Shown piece by piece: positions 25,490-38,264 of a DNA stretch of 64,000 nt; position 1 is the stretch's first letter; every line of letters starts with the position of its first letter. The notes beneath the pieces were generated by a model. It had not been told where the DNA came from, did not search any database, and saw nothing but the letters and a program-made list of their open reading frames with translations. The position numbers were made by a program, and so were the translations under genes. Source of the stretch: Rhinopomastus cyanomelas (lineage: Eukaryota; Chordata; Aves; Bucerotiformes; Rhinopomastidae); contig VXBP01000263.1 in the NCBI GenBank assembly GCA_013400115.1, positions 620,001 through 684,000 on the forward strand, in the 5' to 3' direction.

Positions 25490-25580
25490 TCAGGAGATGG
25501 TTTAGTGGTTTGGAGTTATAGGGTGGACAGTAGACTCGATGGTCTTGAAGATCTTTCCCATCATTGATGATTCTATGATG
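25490..25580 (+). mobile_element. CR1 3' tip, 91 bases
   Basis: Only the last part of a CR1 remains: GGAGATGGTTTAGTGG, GGTCTTGAAGATCTTTCCC and the tail TGATGATTCTATGATG. Its 5' limit (TCAGGAGATGG) coincides with that of the copy at 50242. Confidence 0.88.
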
Positions 25581-27817
25581 CCCACACCCCCCTGTTTTCT
25601 GTGGCTTCTAACTGCACTGTGCCAGTCAGGAGCATCTTCAGAATTAGGGTCAACAACCTCTGTGCATTGCAGTGATTTGTGGAATAATAAATAATTGAGA
25701 AGGACAGGATGGCTCTGCAAGTCAGTGAGGTTCCCTAGTAAACATGTATAGTATCTACATGTGGTCTTTAATTCACAGTTAAAGAATTAAGGGTTTTGGT
25801 CAGAGAAGCACTGTGGGGAAAAGAAGCGCTTCATTAGCTGTTTTAAGTACCCTTTTGTCTTCAGAACTGTGAATAGATGGAAATTCACTAGCAAATGTCT
25901 GTGTCTGTAACATGTAGCTTTGCCTAAAGCTTTCTGAAGTCTGTAGTGTGTTAGTACACATTTCCAGGAATGCTGAAAAATAGGGATGAGGGTGGCCTTA
26001 CGGTGAAAAGGTCAGCAATTATAGTTTGTAAAGCAGACAGAGCAAAAAGCAAGTCTAAGCCAAAGAAGGTCAATTGTTACCAAATATTTTTGGCTTTCAG
26101 TTGTTGCAGGCTTAACTTAGAAATCACCAAGTAATTCTTGGTCCAGTGTGTGTCCAAATGAATCCAAACCTTGCTAATCAACGTAATGGCCAGGAGAGCA
26201 ATTTGTTATGAGATTTTTTTTTTGTGATCCTCCTCTTTTCTTTTTACAATCTGAAGAATATGTCATATTAAAATGTATGTGGGGAGCTGGAAAACCTTCC
26301 AGCAAGGTGGTGTTTGGCTTTTTAAAGTTTGGAATTGAAAATGAAGGCTTGAGGGATTGCTGAGAATTCAGAAAAGGTACTTAGAGCTCCAAAATAGGGA
26401 TGTTTATACTTTATACTGTTGTCAGTTAGACGAATTTTCTGTTTCCTCTTTTTGTGTTGGCTTAATTTCAGGAGGCTCAGAAAGCTCCCTTTTCTGGCCA
26501 CAGTAATGAAAAATTAACTGGGGAGCAGATGAGGCAACTGAAAATCTCCTCCTGCATTTATTGAGAGAACCCAACAAGAAAGGACAGACCCTTGCTGTTA
26601 CAGCAACGGACAGTGTCTCGAGGGGCCTTAGTTGAGACTCCAGTTTAACCTCCAAGCAAGTAGATCATTTCATCTCTGTGTGCCAAGGTTTAATATCTGT
26701 AAAGCAAATATTCATTGTTATTGGCAGTCTTTAGACTATAAAAGGCAAACCAGGTCTTTTATGTATTTATGGTACTTCCTAAAGTGAAGCTTCAACCTCA
26801 TGTGTGATAGCTGAACAATGATGGCACGAGATACTGACCATGGCAATGGTTAGGTAATGCTGGCCCCAAAATTTTGGACTACAGGGAAAAGCTGGGCTTT
26901 CAGTGTCTAATGCAGATGGTTTAATACTGTCACGCAAGCAATGAGAGAAGGAGCTTTCATTTGACTTTCCTACTGTTGTGTTTGGTCAGTCGCTAACACT
27001 AACTGGTTCTACTAGATTTCATTTTCCCAGAAAAGAAAACAAACAACAAAAGCAGGTCAGCAGAAGTTGGAAAATGGCATTTACTTTTCACCCTGAGGTT
27101 TGCATCATCCATGTAGGATGTATCATCCGTGTGAAATGGAGTTTAGAACTGTGAAAACACTTAGTACAAATCTAACCTTGATGTCAGACTCTAAGGCTTT
27201 GGTTAGCACAGTGTTTTCAGAAAGCAAATGATCCTTGAATTATGCACAGGAGCCAGACCTTCGCAAGCGAGTCATTGTCTGTAATGGTCTCTCTTGGTCC
27301 TGTTGCTTTGATTGTAATTTATTTATTTATCTTCCCCTCCCAGCATCATTATAAAAATTTGCCTCAAAACAGCTTTTTTTCTTGAGGAAGGGAAGAGTGG
27401 TACGCTTCTTGTGTCAGACTACATGACAAATTTGTCATTTTGTATTAGAATTTTACTATGCCAAAACCCCAGCCTTGTCAGAAGACTTCATGCTTCATCT
27501 GGCTTTGTAATCTTATTTACATTAGCATTTACTCATGAGTATTTTCCCTGAAGTCTGTGGTATGAATCCAGTCTTGATGAAATTATTTGTTGTTTATTTT
27601 TACTCATCTGGTAATTATACTTTGCTATCTGATTCTTTGGTGACCTTTCAAGCAAAAACCTCAAGAACGCAAATAAAAGCATCTTTGCTTCTGCACTGGA
27701 GCCAGCTCTAAGGAAAGACAGAGTTCTCTGTCCTATTTTTAAAAGCATCTTATACTCTGCCGAGGAGTATCCATACAGTGTTAGGAAGCTTGCTTATATA
27801 GTTCTGATTTTTAAATA
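25581..27817. other. Unassigned single-copy DNA
   Basis: About 2.2 kb with no recognised gene or repeat. A (TTTA)n-like stretch lies near 27320. Confidence 0.5.
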
Positions 27818-28060
27818 TCATAGAATCAGAGAATGGCCCAGGCTGGAAGGAACCTCCAAAGATCATCCAGTCCAACTCCCTGCAGTGAGCAAGGACGCCC
27901 TCAACTAGATCAGGTTGTCTAGAGCTTTGTCCAGCCTCACCTTCAATATCTCCAGGGATGGGGCTTCCAGTACCTCCCTGGGCAACCTGTTCCAGTGTTC
28001 AACTCCCAGCTCCTGCTAAAGAGCTTCTTCCTAACAGCCCATTTCAATCTGCCCTTCTCT
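27818..28060 (-). mobile_element. CR1 retrotransposon 3' end
   Basis: Minus-strand copy starting at its tail (ATCATAGAATCAGAGAATGG), followed by CAGGCTGGAAGGAACCTCC, AAGATCATCCAGTCCAACTC, CTCCCTGGGCAACCTGTTCC and CTTCCTAACAGCCCATTTC. It is truncated after about 245 bases. Confidence 0.93.
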
Positions 28061-29293
28061 GAATACAGATGGGATTATGCGTTAAAGCTGTTTTTGATGA
28101 AAGACATTGATTGCAGGATGTAAGTAGCTGCATCTGCCAGTAATTCTGAGAGAATCGTGGGTAAATGATTGATAAGAAAACTAAGTTGATATTAAAGTCT
28201 AGAAATGCAGTAAACACCCAATATAAATATAATATATAGTCTTTATAATACATTTTACACTTCTTGCTCAAGAGCCACAAAAACATACCCAAGAGGGCTG
28301 TAAAATTTGCAAATTTTGGAGCACAGGTTTTCTGTTGCCGAAATTGCTTCTTCATATTTTGTGTAACGTTCACAGAAGATCTGACACAACTCAGCTTTTA
28401 TCTCTCACTTTATTTTTGGTAAGCTGAAACAAAGTTATGGAGTCCCTTCTGGGAACAGAGTGTATAAAATACATGTGAGTGCATCTTAGAGAGGTTCCAG
28501 TGGAAATCTAGTACAGATCAAGAGCTAACAGCAGTTTTGGTGAGCATGGCCATCTCTGAGAGCAGCCTAAATCACTTCACTGGTTTTTATTTACGTGTCT
28601 CACTTCCCGTGTAGTGATTCTGGTGAAGGAAATGGGGCTCACATGTTGGTTTGGTTGTGAGAGTTTTTTCCTCCTTCGGAAATTTTGTGACCTGTCTAAC
28701 ACATGCACTTCTATTCCTGTTGTTACACACTGAAAAGGAAATTAATCGTGATCTTCTGTCTTGCTGCCAGCACATTTTTGCCCAGAACCATGTACTATTA
28801 ATTATGTATGCTGCTGGTAGGGATTAATTTTTCTTGAACACAAGGTTACATTAATTTCCTTCCCTGGACATTAGATTTGCAGGACTTCTTTTAGGTAACA
28901 TGTGCTGCAAATATCCAAGTAATTAATCTTTTGCCTATACTGGGGTAACCTTCCTCACTCTAGTGGTGTTTGAGAGTTCTTGCTGGGATTTTTTTACAGA
29001 AAACTTTAAAAAAGATTATTTAGCCCTACTTGTACCTTTATGCCAGGTAGTAAGGTCATCTTTTGTCAAGCAAAGGATGGAGCAGTCTTAACGTGATTCT
29101 GAAGATGTGTGAATGTGATCAAGATGAGGCCAAGCATTAGGTCCAGAAGAACTGCCTTTTTCTTTAGGATCATGTAACTTAAGAGTTTAAAACAACAAAT
29201 GCTGTTACACACTAATTCCTCTATATGAAAAGTCATGTTAAATCCTCTTAAGGAATGCCATAGATTTAAGAACTGCTCTGTGATAATGTCTCA
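28061..29293. other. Unassigned single-copy DNA
   Basis: No gene or repeat recognised. A 109-codon minus frame (28044-28373) starts next to the CR1 edge and lacks any recognisable motif. Confidence 0.5.
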
Positions 29294-29629
29294 GGGGAGC
29301 CCTTATAGCTTCTTACAACTACCTGAAAGGAACTTGTAGTAAAGTGGGAGTTGTTCTCTTCTCTCGAGTAAGAACAAAAGGAAATGACTTCAGGTTGTGC
29401 TGGGGAGGTTTAGGTTGGATACAAAGGAAAAATTCTTCACCAAAAGAGTTGTCTAGCCCCGGCAAAGGCTGCCCAGGGAAGTGATGGAGTCCCCCCACCT
29501 GTGGATTAAAAACCACATAGACATGGTGTCCAGTGCCATGGTGTAGTGGTTGACTTGGAAGTGCTGGGTTAAAAGTTGGACTCAAGTATCTTAAAAGTCT
29601 TCTCCAACCAAAATGATTCTGAGATTCTA
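29294..29629 (+). mobile_element. CR1 retrotransposon 3' end
   Basis: The copy has TTACAACTACCTGAAAGGAA, GGCTGCCCAGGGAAGTGATG and a tail reading AAAATGATTCTGAGATTCT. It is the first of three + strand CR1 copies within 2.6 kb. Confidence 0.9.
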
Positions 29630-29730
29630 AGTAGTTTTATGTCTAGTGTTTGGTTTGTGTTCTCCTTACAAATCTACACTATTTAGGGTTTTTTTATTTT
29701 ATACACCGGTCCAGCAACCCCCAGCAACAA

Positions 29731-30424
29731 TACAGCTGGACAGCTGCATGACAAAGAGGGACCTGAGGGTGTTAATAGAGGACCAGCTGAACATGAGCCA
29801 ACTGTGTGCCCAGGTGGACAAGAAGGCCAATGGCATCCTGGCCTCTATCAGGAATAGACTGGCCAGCAGGAGAAAGGAGGTGATCATTCCCCTCTACCCA
29901 GCTTTGGTGAGGCCACACTTTGAGTCCTGTGTCCATTGTTGAACCCCTCACTACAAGAGGAACGTTGAAGGGCTGGAGAGGACAGAACAGAGATGGCTAC
30001 CAAAGTAGTATAGGATTTGGAACAGGTGTCATCTGGGAGAATGGATATCTGGGGCTGTTTAGCATGGAGAAGAGGAGAATGAGGGGAGATCTTATTGCCC
30101 TCTACAACTATTTGAAAGGAGGTTGTAGTGTGGTGGGGTTTGGTGTGTTCTCTCTGGTGGCCAGGGATGGGATGAGGGGAAATGTCCTTAAGCTGCAGCA
30201 GGAGAGATTCAGGTTGGATGTTAGGAGGAATTTATTTCTTGAAGGGTTGTCAGGCACTGGAACAGCCTACCCAGAGAGGGAATTGAGTCACCATCCCTGG
30301 AGTCATTTAAAAGACAGGTAGAAGTGTTGGGGGACAGGGTTTAGTGCTGGTTATAGGGCTAGGAAAATTTGGACTTCATGATCTTGAGGGTGTCTTCCAG
30401 CCAAAGCTCTTCTATGATTCCAAT
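29731..30424 (+). mobile_element. CR1 retrotransposon, ORF2 end and 3' end
   Basis: Starts in the ORF2 C-terminal region (KRDLRVLIEDQLNMSQLC, then KKANGILASIRN and LYPALVRPHFESC) and runs to the 3' end (GTCTTCCAGCC, TCTATGATTCC). A frame change after about 29940 breaks the frame, which resumes as FSMEKRRMRGDLIALYNYLK. It lies about 100 bases after the previous copy, in the same orientation, and belongs to a different subfamily from the copies at 40 and 44 kb. Confidence 0.92.
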
Positions 30425-31211
30425 ACATTTGTGTCTACTGCCCTTCACTTCGGTGTTGCAGATCTCTGTAGTGTTGATACAGATTTCTGACAGTTGTTGG
30501 TACAGGAAGTTCTTTTAGGGAACGTTGCGTGAAACTCAAGGACTGTGTAAATCACAGCATGAGTACAGCTGGATCAAATGATTCTGTTAGTCAATATCTG
30601 ATGTGTTTGTATGTGAAGAATTAGGAACAGCCATAGAAACTGCTATGTTTAACAAAATACAAATTGTGATTTCTGAAGTGGGATGAGGTGTGTTGTTAGG
30701 GCAGCACAGGGAGACACTGAGCAGCAACAATTATCTTTCTGTGCTGGTATTGAAAATGGGAGGAAAGCTGCAAATCTCTGGTGGGAACTTTCCACTCAGG
30801 ATGCCTGCAAGAGCAGCACTGAGGAACCGGGATTTAAAGAAGCAGTTCAATTTGTGCAAGGTGTTGGATTTTGAGTTCCTCAGTTCACAGAATTAACAAA
30901 CAATGGTGCTTTTTGACTGTAGGGACTAAAAGAAAGAATAAGGCCAGAGTGAAAGTTCCTTATTATTTCTGTGATTGAAATTCAGCCATTCACACCAGAT
31001 TAGCAGGAAACCATCTGGAATCTGCTCCCAATCCTCTAATGGTGAACCTAGAAAATGAATAGAAATCAGCTTAATTTTTAACTTTTGATTTTAATTTTAC
31101 ACTAATTTCATTGTCTGTAAGTTCCTTTGTATAAATTTATTTCTTTAAATTTTGTTTTTCTAGATTTGGGGATCTTATTGTCTCTTTTAACTTAATGGAG
31201 TCATTATCATG
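30425..31211. other. Unassigned DNA between CR1 copies
   Basis: No gene or further repeat recognised. Two overlapping + frames of about 65 codons (30683-30896) have no recognisable motif. Confidence 0.5.
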
Positions 31212-31912
31212 TAGTCAGGACAGCCCTGAAGAGAAGGACTTGGAGGTGGTGTTGGAGCAGAAGTTGAACAGGAGCCATCAGTTTGCACTTGCAGCCCAGA
31301 AAGCCAACTGTGTCCTGGGCTGCATCAAAAGGAACAATGGCAGTTGGTCGAGGGAGGTGATTCTCCACCTCTACTCTGCACTGATTAGCCCCCACCAGCA
31401 GCATTGTGCCCAGTTCTGGACTCCCCAACATCAGAAGGACATAGAGCTCCAGGAACAGGTACAGAGGAGAGCAACTCCAATGAACAGAGGGCTGGAGCAC
31501 TCCTCCTCTGAGGACAGGCTGAGCAAGTTGGGGTTGTTCAGCCTGGAGAAGAGGAGGCTCCCAGGTGACCTTCTAGCAGCTTTGCAGTGTCTGAAAGGGG
31601 CTACAAGAAAGCTGTAGCAGGGCTTTTGACACATGTGCATAGCTGGAGGACAAGGGGAAAGGGTTCCAAACTTGAAGAGGGAGACTGAGGTTAGACATGA
31701 AGAATAAATTGTTTCCTGTGAGAATGGTGAGATGCTGGAACAGGTTGCCCAAGGAAGTTGTGGCTGTTCCATCCCTGGAATTGTTGAAGGCCAGGTTGGA
31801 TGTGGCCCTGAGTAACCTGATCTAGTGAAGGTGTCGCTGCCTCTGCAGGGCAGTTGGAACTGGATGATCTTTAAGGTCCTTTCCAGCCCTGACCATTCTA
31901 TGATTCTATGAT
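31212..31912 (+). mobile_element. CR1 retrotransposon, ORF2 end and 3' end
   Basis: Encodes EEKDLEVVLEQKLNRSHQFA, KANCVLGCIKRNN, LYSALISPHQQHCAQFWTPQ and SLEKRRLPGDLLAALQCLKG, then a stop near 31617. The 3' end is intact, with GGATGATCTTTAAGGTCCTT and two tail units (ATTCTATGATTCTATGAT). The coding frame is open for about 140 codons from the 5' truncation point. Confidence 0.95.
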
Positions 31913-32602
31913 ATTTGCAAGACTTTGTGTATCATAGTTTGCCTCTGAATCTCTCCCTTGAACCAGGAGAGCTCTTTGTTCCTTTTTGGACCCCAAAAGG
32001 TTTTCTACACTAGTTTCCTTTGAAAGCAGAATTGCTGGGAATTTGGATTTCTGCAGGGTTAACTTTATTTAAACCAACAAATTCCGCAAATTGCTGCTTG
32101 TCCTCAAACATCTTTCAGATGGTAAAAGATGGCATTTTTGTTGACTTGTCACCTACTCCACATAGAACAGCCTCAGGTGTTACAAAAAACAAGTTGCAGA
32201 GTTACACAGAAGTGTCTGAATGGCTTCCTGAGCTTTCTCCAGCCCTATCAAGGGTCCAGCCTGGTGGGTGCTCTGTCAGTGGCTGAAGCTGATCATGAAC
32301 ACGAAGCAGCGTTTAGGGTTTCTCTTGCACTGTGGCTGCAGAGGTCTGTAGTGTGTAGTCATGATACAAGGTACAAGCTGCTTTTGGGATCTCTTGTTTC
32401 TAGCAGTATGGCCTTATAGTTCAGCAGGGTCACTCTAGGTGGTGGCTACAAATGGTGAAGCTTCTGTGAAAGTTAGCTGCTGGAGATGGAAGAAGACTCA
32501 GCAGAGTCTTCTTTGACTTTGCTGCCCATCTTCTCTGCTCATCACCACCTTCATTCAAATTTGAAATCCTGTTAACTTGAAAGGGTCATTCAACCCCCTC
32601 CC
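31913..32602. other. Unassigned DNA between CR1 copies
   Basis: No gene or repeat recognised. Confidence 0.5.
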
Positions 32603-32764
32603 TGGGAACAGGCTGCCCAGAGAGGGGGCTGAATGTCATTCCTGGATGTGTTTGTGTAGATCTGTAGCCTGGGGACACGGTCTAGCGGTGGCCTTGGGGC
32701 AGTTGGGTTGATGGCTGATCTTGAAGGTCTTTTCTAACGTAAATGAATCAATGATTCCATTCTA
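32603..32764 (+). mobile_element. CR1 3' end fragment
   Basis: GGGAACAGGCTGCCCAGAGA, GGGTTGATGGCTGATCTTGA and a degraded tail (GAATCAATGATTCCATTCT) mark a short CR1 3' end. Confidence 0.85.
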
Positions 32765-34330
32765 AGCTGACATTAATAGAGATGCAAATCTGGTGTAAAC
32801 TATAGTGAAGTCACTCATTTATATGATTAGGTATGGGCTAGTTCCTTAATCTTGTGGCAACCATTAGCCACTTTAAAACAAACAAATGGAAAACCTCACA
32901 AATACCCCAAAACATACACTAAAAAAAACACTGAAAAGGTTCTGAAAATTATGTTTGTGGCAGTTTACCACTCCTGGACATTTCCAGACCTTGCCTCTCA
33001 TACATTTTTCATGCCACAATAGGTTGTTGTTGCAGCGTGTTCACTCAGAAAGCCCTATTTCCATTTTGCACCTCTCTCTCGAGATTTTTCCTTTCTTTGG
33101 ACGTGTCAAATTCGAGCAGTATTGATGATGCTAATAAACCTGTGAGAGCTACTGCTGCAGGTGCTTTGTATTTTCAATCTCACTTCTGCCTCTCTTCTAC
33201 CTACATGTCAGCAGCTCATTTTCAAGAGACACTGATGGCTTACTCCCAAGTTCTTCCCACAACCACAGAGAGCTGCGGGGAATTGCTTGGTGACAGGCAG
33301 AGCATAACATGTTTGAACTGCCTGAAGGCGTGAGCTGACTCTAAAGAACTGCAAAAGTTACAAAACTCAGTAAGCAAACAGAGCCTGGGCCCAAGCCTAC
33401 TTTCCAAAGAGAAGGCTGCCTGAGCTATCAGCTACGGCTCGCAAAAAGCATGAGTTCCCACAGAACAGAAAGGGGTGGATGGGGAAGGCACTTCTACATG
33501 CAGCAGGGATCCGCGGGGGCGTGCGCGTGCACTCACACACACATCACGTGTCGTGAGAATATGGAAGGAACTGATGGGCTGTTTCCTGGGCACCTGCAGC
33601 CAGGTGTTCAGGCAGGTGGGCACTCCTCCAATGACTCATGTGTTCCAAGTGTGTTAGAAGCACTACAGACACGTCAGAGATGGGGTCAGCACCTGTACCT
33701 GTCACAGACATGCAGCGTCTGCCCAGACAGACGTGATACATGTCAGAGTGGTGCAAAACCAGTCCCCTCTTGTGGGTTTTATTTGCTGCTGTATGAGGCA
33801 TCCAGACTTCACGAAACAACCAGGCTTTTTCATTTAGAAAATCATTGGAGTGAGAAGAATTCCTTCAGGAAGGAATTGGACATGAAGAAGGTAAGGAAGA
33901 GCACTGGTCATTAAAGCCATTAACATTAAGGCAAGAGAATTTAATACTAAGTATCAGGATTCTCTGGTAGTGCGTTGGTCGGAGAAACAAGCTTTGCAGG
34001 CCAGCTCACAGAAGCCCCTGCCCCCAGCTGCCCAGTCTTCTCTAGGAAGGTTCCTTACAGCTGTGGAACAGCAGGACCCTTTTGCACTGGCAAAACTTGG
34101 CGTTTACTTTAAGAGGAAGTGTTTTATTCAGTTGTCTGAAATATCCTGATCTGAGGGGAAAAAGAAGATTTTTATGCAGGTGGAATAAAATTCAGGCTAA
34201 TAAGCTATGAACGTTTAATTAGGAATTGTAGCTGTTTTATTTTATCATTTGACTTTTTAAAGAAAAACTTGAGGATGAATTGCAATCCAAACATGAACAA
34301 AAATAATACAGTGAGAAGGCTTGGCCAAAA
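32765..34330. other. Unassigned DNA with a stop-poor, GC-richer patch
   Basis: Non-coding apart from the weak exon candidate at 33450-33890. An A-rich tract lies near 32875-32940. Confidence 0.45.
33450..33890 (+). other. Weak candidate exon or 5' exon (154-codon open frame)
   Basis: The longest open frame in the window that is not derived from CR1 runs from an ATG at 33450 to a stop at 33912-33914. A strong donor (GAAG then GTAAGG) sits at 33890/33891, so about 147 codons would be exonic. The patch is more GC-rich than its surroundings and includes a CpG-bearing stretch (GCGGGGGCGTGCGCGTGC) near 33512 and an E-box CACGTG at 33546. The protein is cysteine- and histidine-rich without a recognisable domain, and other frames on both strands are also long here, as expected where stops are rare. 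No good acceptor was identified. Confidence 0.2.
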
Positions 34331-34570
34331 TAATCATAGAATCATTCAGGTTGGAAAAGACTCTTGGGATCATCAAGGCCAACCACTAACCCTCTCTACC
34401 AAGTTCACCACTAGAGCAGATCTCTAAGCACCACATCTAAATGACATTTAAACCCATCCAGGAACGGTGACTCACCCCTCTCCCTGGGCAGCTTGGTCCA
34501 AGCCCTGACAACTCTTCCAGTAAAAATTTTTTTTCTAGTGTTCAGCCTAACCCTCCCTTGGTGCAGCTGA
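34331..34570 (-). mobile_element. CR1 retrotransposon 3' end
   Basis: Minus-strand copy reading in from AATCATAGAATCATTCAGG, GGTTGGAAAAGACTCTTGG and AACTCTTCCAGTAAAAATT to CCTAACCCTCCCTTGGTGCAG. It is close in type to the copy at 53907. Confidence 0.93.
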
Positions 34571-34774
34571 ATTAAAGACACTTGGCATATAGAAAATCCC
34601 TTTTCCACACTTGGCCTACCACTAAAATGATGGAAATGGTATCTAAAAGGCAGGTATGAGATCCAACGATGGAGAAGCAACTGTTAGGGCTTGGTTGACA
34701 TGACAGCTGAATTTCTAAAATTGTTTTTGTAATTGCTGTGCTCACAACCGATTGAGGAAAAGATATTAAAAGAA

Positions 34775-35069
34775 ACAAGGGATGGAGCTGGGCTGTTCTC
34801 AGTGTCATGTAGTGATAGGATGAGGGTCAATGGTTGTAAGCTGGAACATAGAAGGTTCCACATCAACCTGAGAAGGAACTACTTCATGGTGAGGGTGACG
34901 GAGCACTGGAACAGGCTGCCCAGGGTGGTTGTGGAGTCTTCTTCACTGGAGATGTTCAAGGCCCTCCTGGATGTGTTCCTGTGTGACTTGGTTTAGGTGA
35001 TCCTGCTGTGTCAGGGGGATTGGACTAGATGATCTTTCCAATCCGTAATGATTCTATGATTCTATGATT
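34775..35069 (+). mobile_element. CR1 retrotransposon 3' end
   Basis: Encodes the terminal ORF2 segment (GAGLFSVSCSDRMRVNGCKL, EHWNRLPRVVVESSSLEMFK, LLDVFLCDLV), followed by the 3' tail AATGATTCTATGATTCTATG. It faces the preceding minus-strand copy from about 200 bases away. Confidence 0.93.
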
Positions 35070-38000
35070 TGAGCTAAACACAACTAAAACTAATTTTCTC
35101 CCTCCTCTCTACTGCTAACCCTGCTGGAGGATTGTTTTGGCAAGGCCCTTTATGCGATTTCATGTTCTCAAAACCAAAGGATTCTGTGGGTTTTCCAAAT
35201 TTTGGGTCATGGGCCAGATGTTAGAGAAAATTCAGGTGAATGTTGTATAGATGTGACTACAGTTGTGATTGAAGTGAGCTCAGTCTGTGCCATGGTCTCT
35301 CAGAGATATTGAGGAGCTAATGGAATTATCTCACAGTTACTCAGATTTTTACCAAGTTCTTTCTCCTTGAATCAGAATGCCAACTATTAGCCTGTGCTGG
35401 GTCCATCAGTCATAAGTATTCCCACAGCATAAAACAGAACTGTTTTTTTTAAATGCAAATAAATCACTGGATTTCATTAAGTAACAAATTTTGCCTTAGG
35501 TTATATTTAGTCTTTGAGAGTGACTGTAATGTAGCCCAAGCTTTTCATATTCCTGTCTAATGTTTCTTTTTATTACTCTCTTTTGTTTGTCTGAAGTGGA
35601 AGAGATTATCTGTACTCTAACATAAGCCTTCGGAATATCCCGCTATACAAAGGTTATGGGACTGAGCCCTATTTTTTTGTACTAAATAAATAACTTTTGA
35701 ACAAAAGGCTTCACTATGTCGCTAGTCAGATTCTCTTACTTTCCTTGCACCACCACTAAGCCGAACTGGATAGCGTAACCTTCAGTAGTCAAAAAGAAGG
35801 CAGCAGGTTGAGATGGAGCCAAAAATATCAGAATTAAGAAAATAAAATATATGCACTTAGCCAAAGAAATTATTTTCTTGTAGCAGTGGGAACAGCAGCT
35901 CTTACAGAGAAACTGGTCCCCAACCTTTGGCAAAATCAGGGCTCTGAAAGCAGTTCCAGAGGAGTTTCCAACAGCAGTGCAATTCAGGATTTCTATTGGG
36001 TGACACATCTGTCTCAATGCAGCATCCTGATAGAAGGACGTTTTGGTTTTGGGATCCCAGCAAATGTAGTGACGACAAACTACTTGAGTGTTTCCTTAGA
36101 TCACTCTGTAAAAGTAACTTAATTGGGACGGAGTCTACATTAAAGCGTTCCTTTTCCTTGCTCTATTATAATTTTCTGACCCTAATTTCCTGCTTCCTCA
36201 TTTGGTTTGAATTGGACCAGTTCATGAGAAAAGTCTTGGGGGGAGGGGGGAGAAATCTTCGTAGGTGTTTGTTCTGGGAATTGCATCAATAAACTAGGAC
36301 AGTAGTACTATGGATGTGAAAGTTGCTTTGGCCAATGACAGAAAGTCTGAAACTCTCTTTTCATTATTGTTCATTTTCCAGTTAATCCCAGTGTGCAATT
36401 TGAGATAATCTATTTGCTCTAGTTTTTCCCTTTGGCAAAAGGCAAAACCCTTCTTTGTCTGTCACATGCACACTTGCACAGTGTGTGTGGCACATACGTG
36501 GTGTGGCAGGGCTGCACTTTAAAGGAAGCTCTGAATGGATGAGTTTGAATAACAGACCATAAGTGTTTTTCACAGAGTAGTTAATACATTTTTCTAGAAG
36601 TTATAACAATTGTTATCGGTCTGGAATCAGTGATGTGAGGTGTGTTAGTGTTCTTCACGTGAAAGACTCGGTGGTTCTGAGTGCACTACAGCTGTTCTTT
36701 GCCTGCATCCGTACGGGCTGTGGCTGCTCTTGTTGGCTGTAGATGCCAATCTTCTGTAACAGTTTATCCCGAGGGTTTGGACCTCACTTTTTTTCTTACC
36801 AGGTTGAAGATTTGGATTTCTAGCACAGTGTGTTTTTTCTCAAATTCAAAATGTTAATTTTCCTTACACTTCCTGAAATCCTTGACAGTGTTTTCTTAAA
36901 TTCTGTTTTGCAGTTATGACTAAATAATCACCTGTCTTCAGATGCTGATTTGAATCACTTGCAGGTGAATTGGTGGCAATTGTGTTGTGCAATATATGTC
37001 CACATTTTAAGACACTCCCAGTTAAATTAACTGTGTTTATAGAGTGAACAGGTACTGGTTTATGTTTTAAATAACAATCTTATTGCAGCTGTCCTTGTGA
37101 CACAGCAGGTTTCTAAGCCTCCCTTCAGAGGTGCTGCTGTGGAACTTCTAGCCACTGCCTTATTTCTGGCGTTAATGTTGTGGTAACATTGGCTTCAGGG
37201 GAAGGACTTTTCAGAGCTTCCAGCTCCTTAACAGCAAAAGGAATTTGTGCTCCCAAATCCCCTGGCTCCTTTTGTAAATCACATTCCACGTGAGACTAGA
37301 TACTTGCTTGAATCATCATTTGGGTTAAATTGACTCCTTTGGTGTGGAACTGGACAAAAAATAGACAAATAAATTGCATTGGCTTAGCTTTGACTAAGAT
37401 CTGCAGTGTATGTGGGTTGGGTGGGTGACTCCACAAAAAACTGGCTGTGCATCTGGGTGAGGATCACGTATCAAACTAACTAAACTTATTTACTAAACTG
37501 TGAATTTTCTGGAAGTGAATAATTTAGATTTTGGGTTCTGATCTAAGGCTCACTGAAAGAAAAGGCTCTGCAGAGTATAATGCTTGGGGTGGTGTTTGAG
37601 AACTTCCTTTTGCTGAGGAGTACAAGGAGTCTCAATGAAGTCTGTAAGATTAGTCTTCCAGTGCCTCCAGGGAGACAGGAGTGATTAACAGTGAAAAACA
37701 GCCTGATAACATTATCCAACTAAATTAATAACTGTATCTTGAGTGATTAACAGAATACATGGCTGGATATAATCTTCTGGATAGAATTTTCTAAAACACT
37801 GAGTGTCTGTTCCTGCAAAATCAGTCACAGCCAGTCAAAACATTTCAGTACCAAGTACTGGAAAGTGTCTTTTATTTCGCATTCATCCACACAGAGTTTT
37901 CTCAGGCACTCATGCTTGTTAGTGGCTCTCAGTAGGCTAATCTGAAACCAGACTGTAGGTGTGAAAGAGTAGGACCTTTCAGATATTCTACAAGGTCTGG

Positions 38001-38071
38001 TGTTGGGAAAACAGCAAAACACTTTTCAACTGACTTGTTATAGAGTTACGTAAATTGATGTTTTAATCATT
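35070..38071. other. Unassigned single-copy DNA
   Basis: About 3 kb with no gene or transposon recognised. It includes a run of two G6 blocks near 36238 and a 14-bp perfect palindrome at 36603. Confidence 0.5.
36603..36616. other. 14-bp perfect palindrome ATAACAATTGTTAT
   Basis: Fully self-complementary. It contains overlapping ACAAT/ATTGT half-sites, as bound by SOX-type HMG proteins. Any regulatory role is inference. Confidence 0.35.
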
Positions 38072-38264
38072 GCTCAGAAAGGGTGATCAGACACTGGAAA
38101 GGACTGCCCAGGGCCGTGGTGGAGTCCCCATCCTGGAGGAATTTAAGAAAAGATCAGATGTGGCCCTTAGTCCCCTGGTCTGGCCGATCTCATAGTGTCA
38201 GGTCACAGGCTGGGCTTGGTATCTGAGATGTCTTTTCCAGCCTCAGTAATTCTGTGATTCTGTG
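38072..38264 (+). mobile_element. CR1 3' end, first of a back-to-back pair
   Basis: Begins CTCAGAAAGGGTGATCAGAC, passes GGTGGAGTCCCCATCC and ends in the tail AATTCTGTGATTCTGTGG. The next CR1 copy starts immediately after this tail. Confidence 0.92.

Noticed and set aside
28044..28373. 109-codon minus frame next to a CR1
   Set aside because: AT-rich chance frame with hydrophobic bias and no recognised domain.
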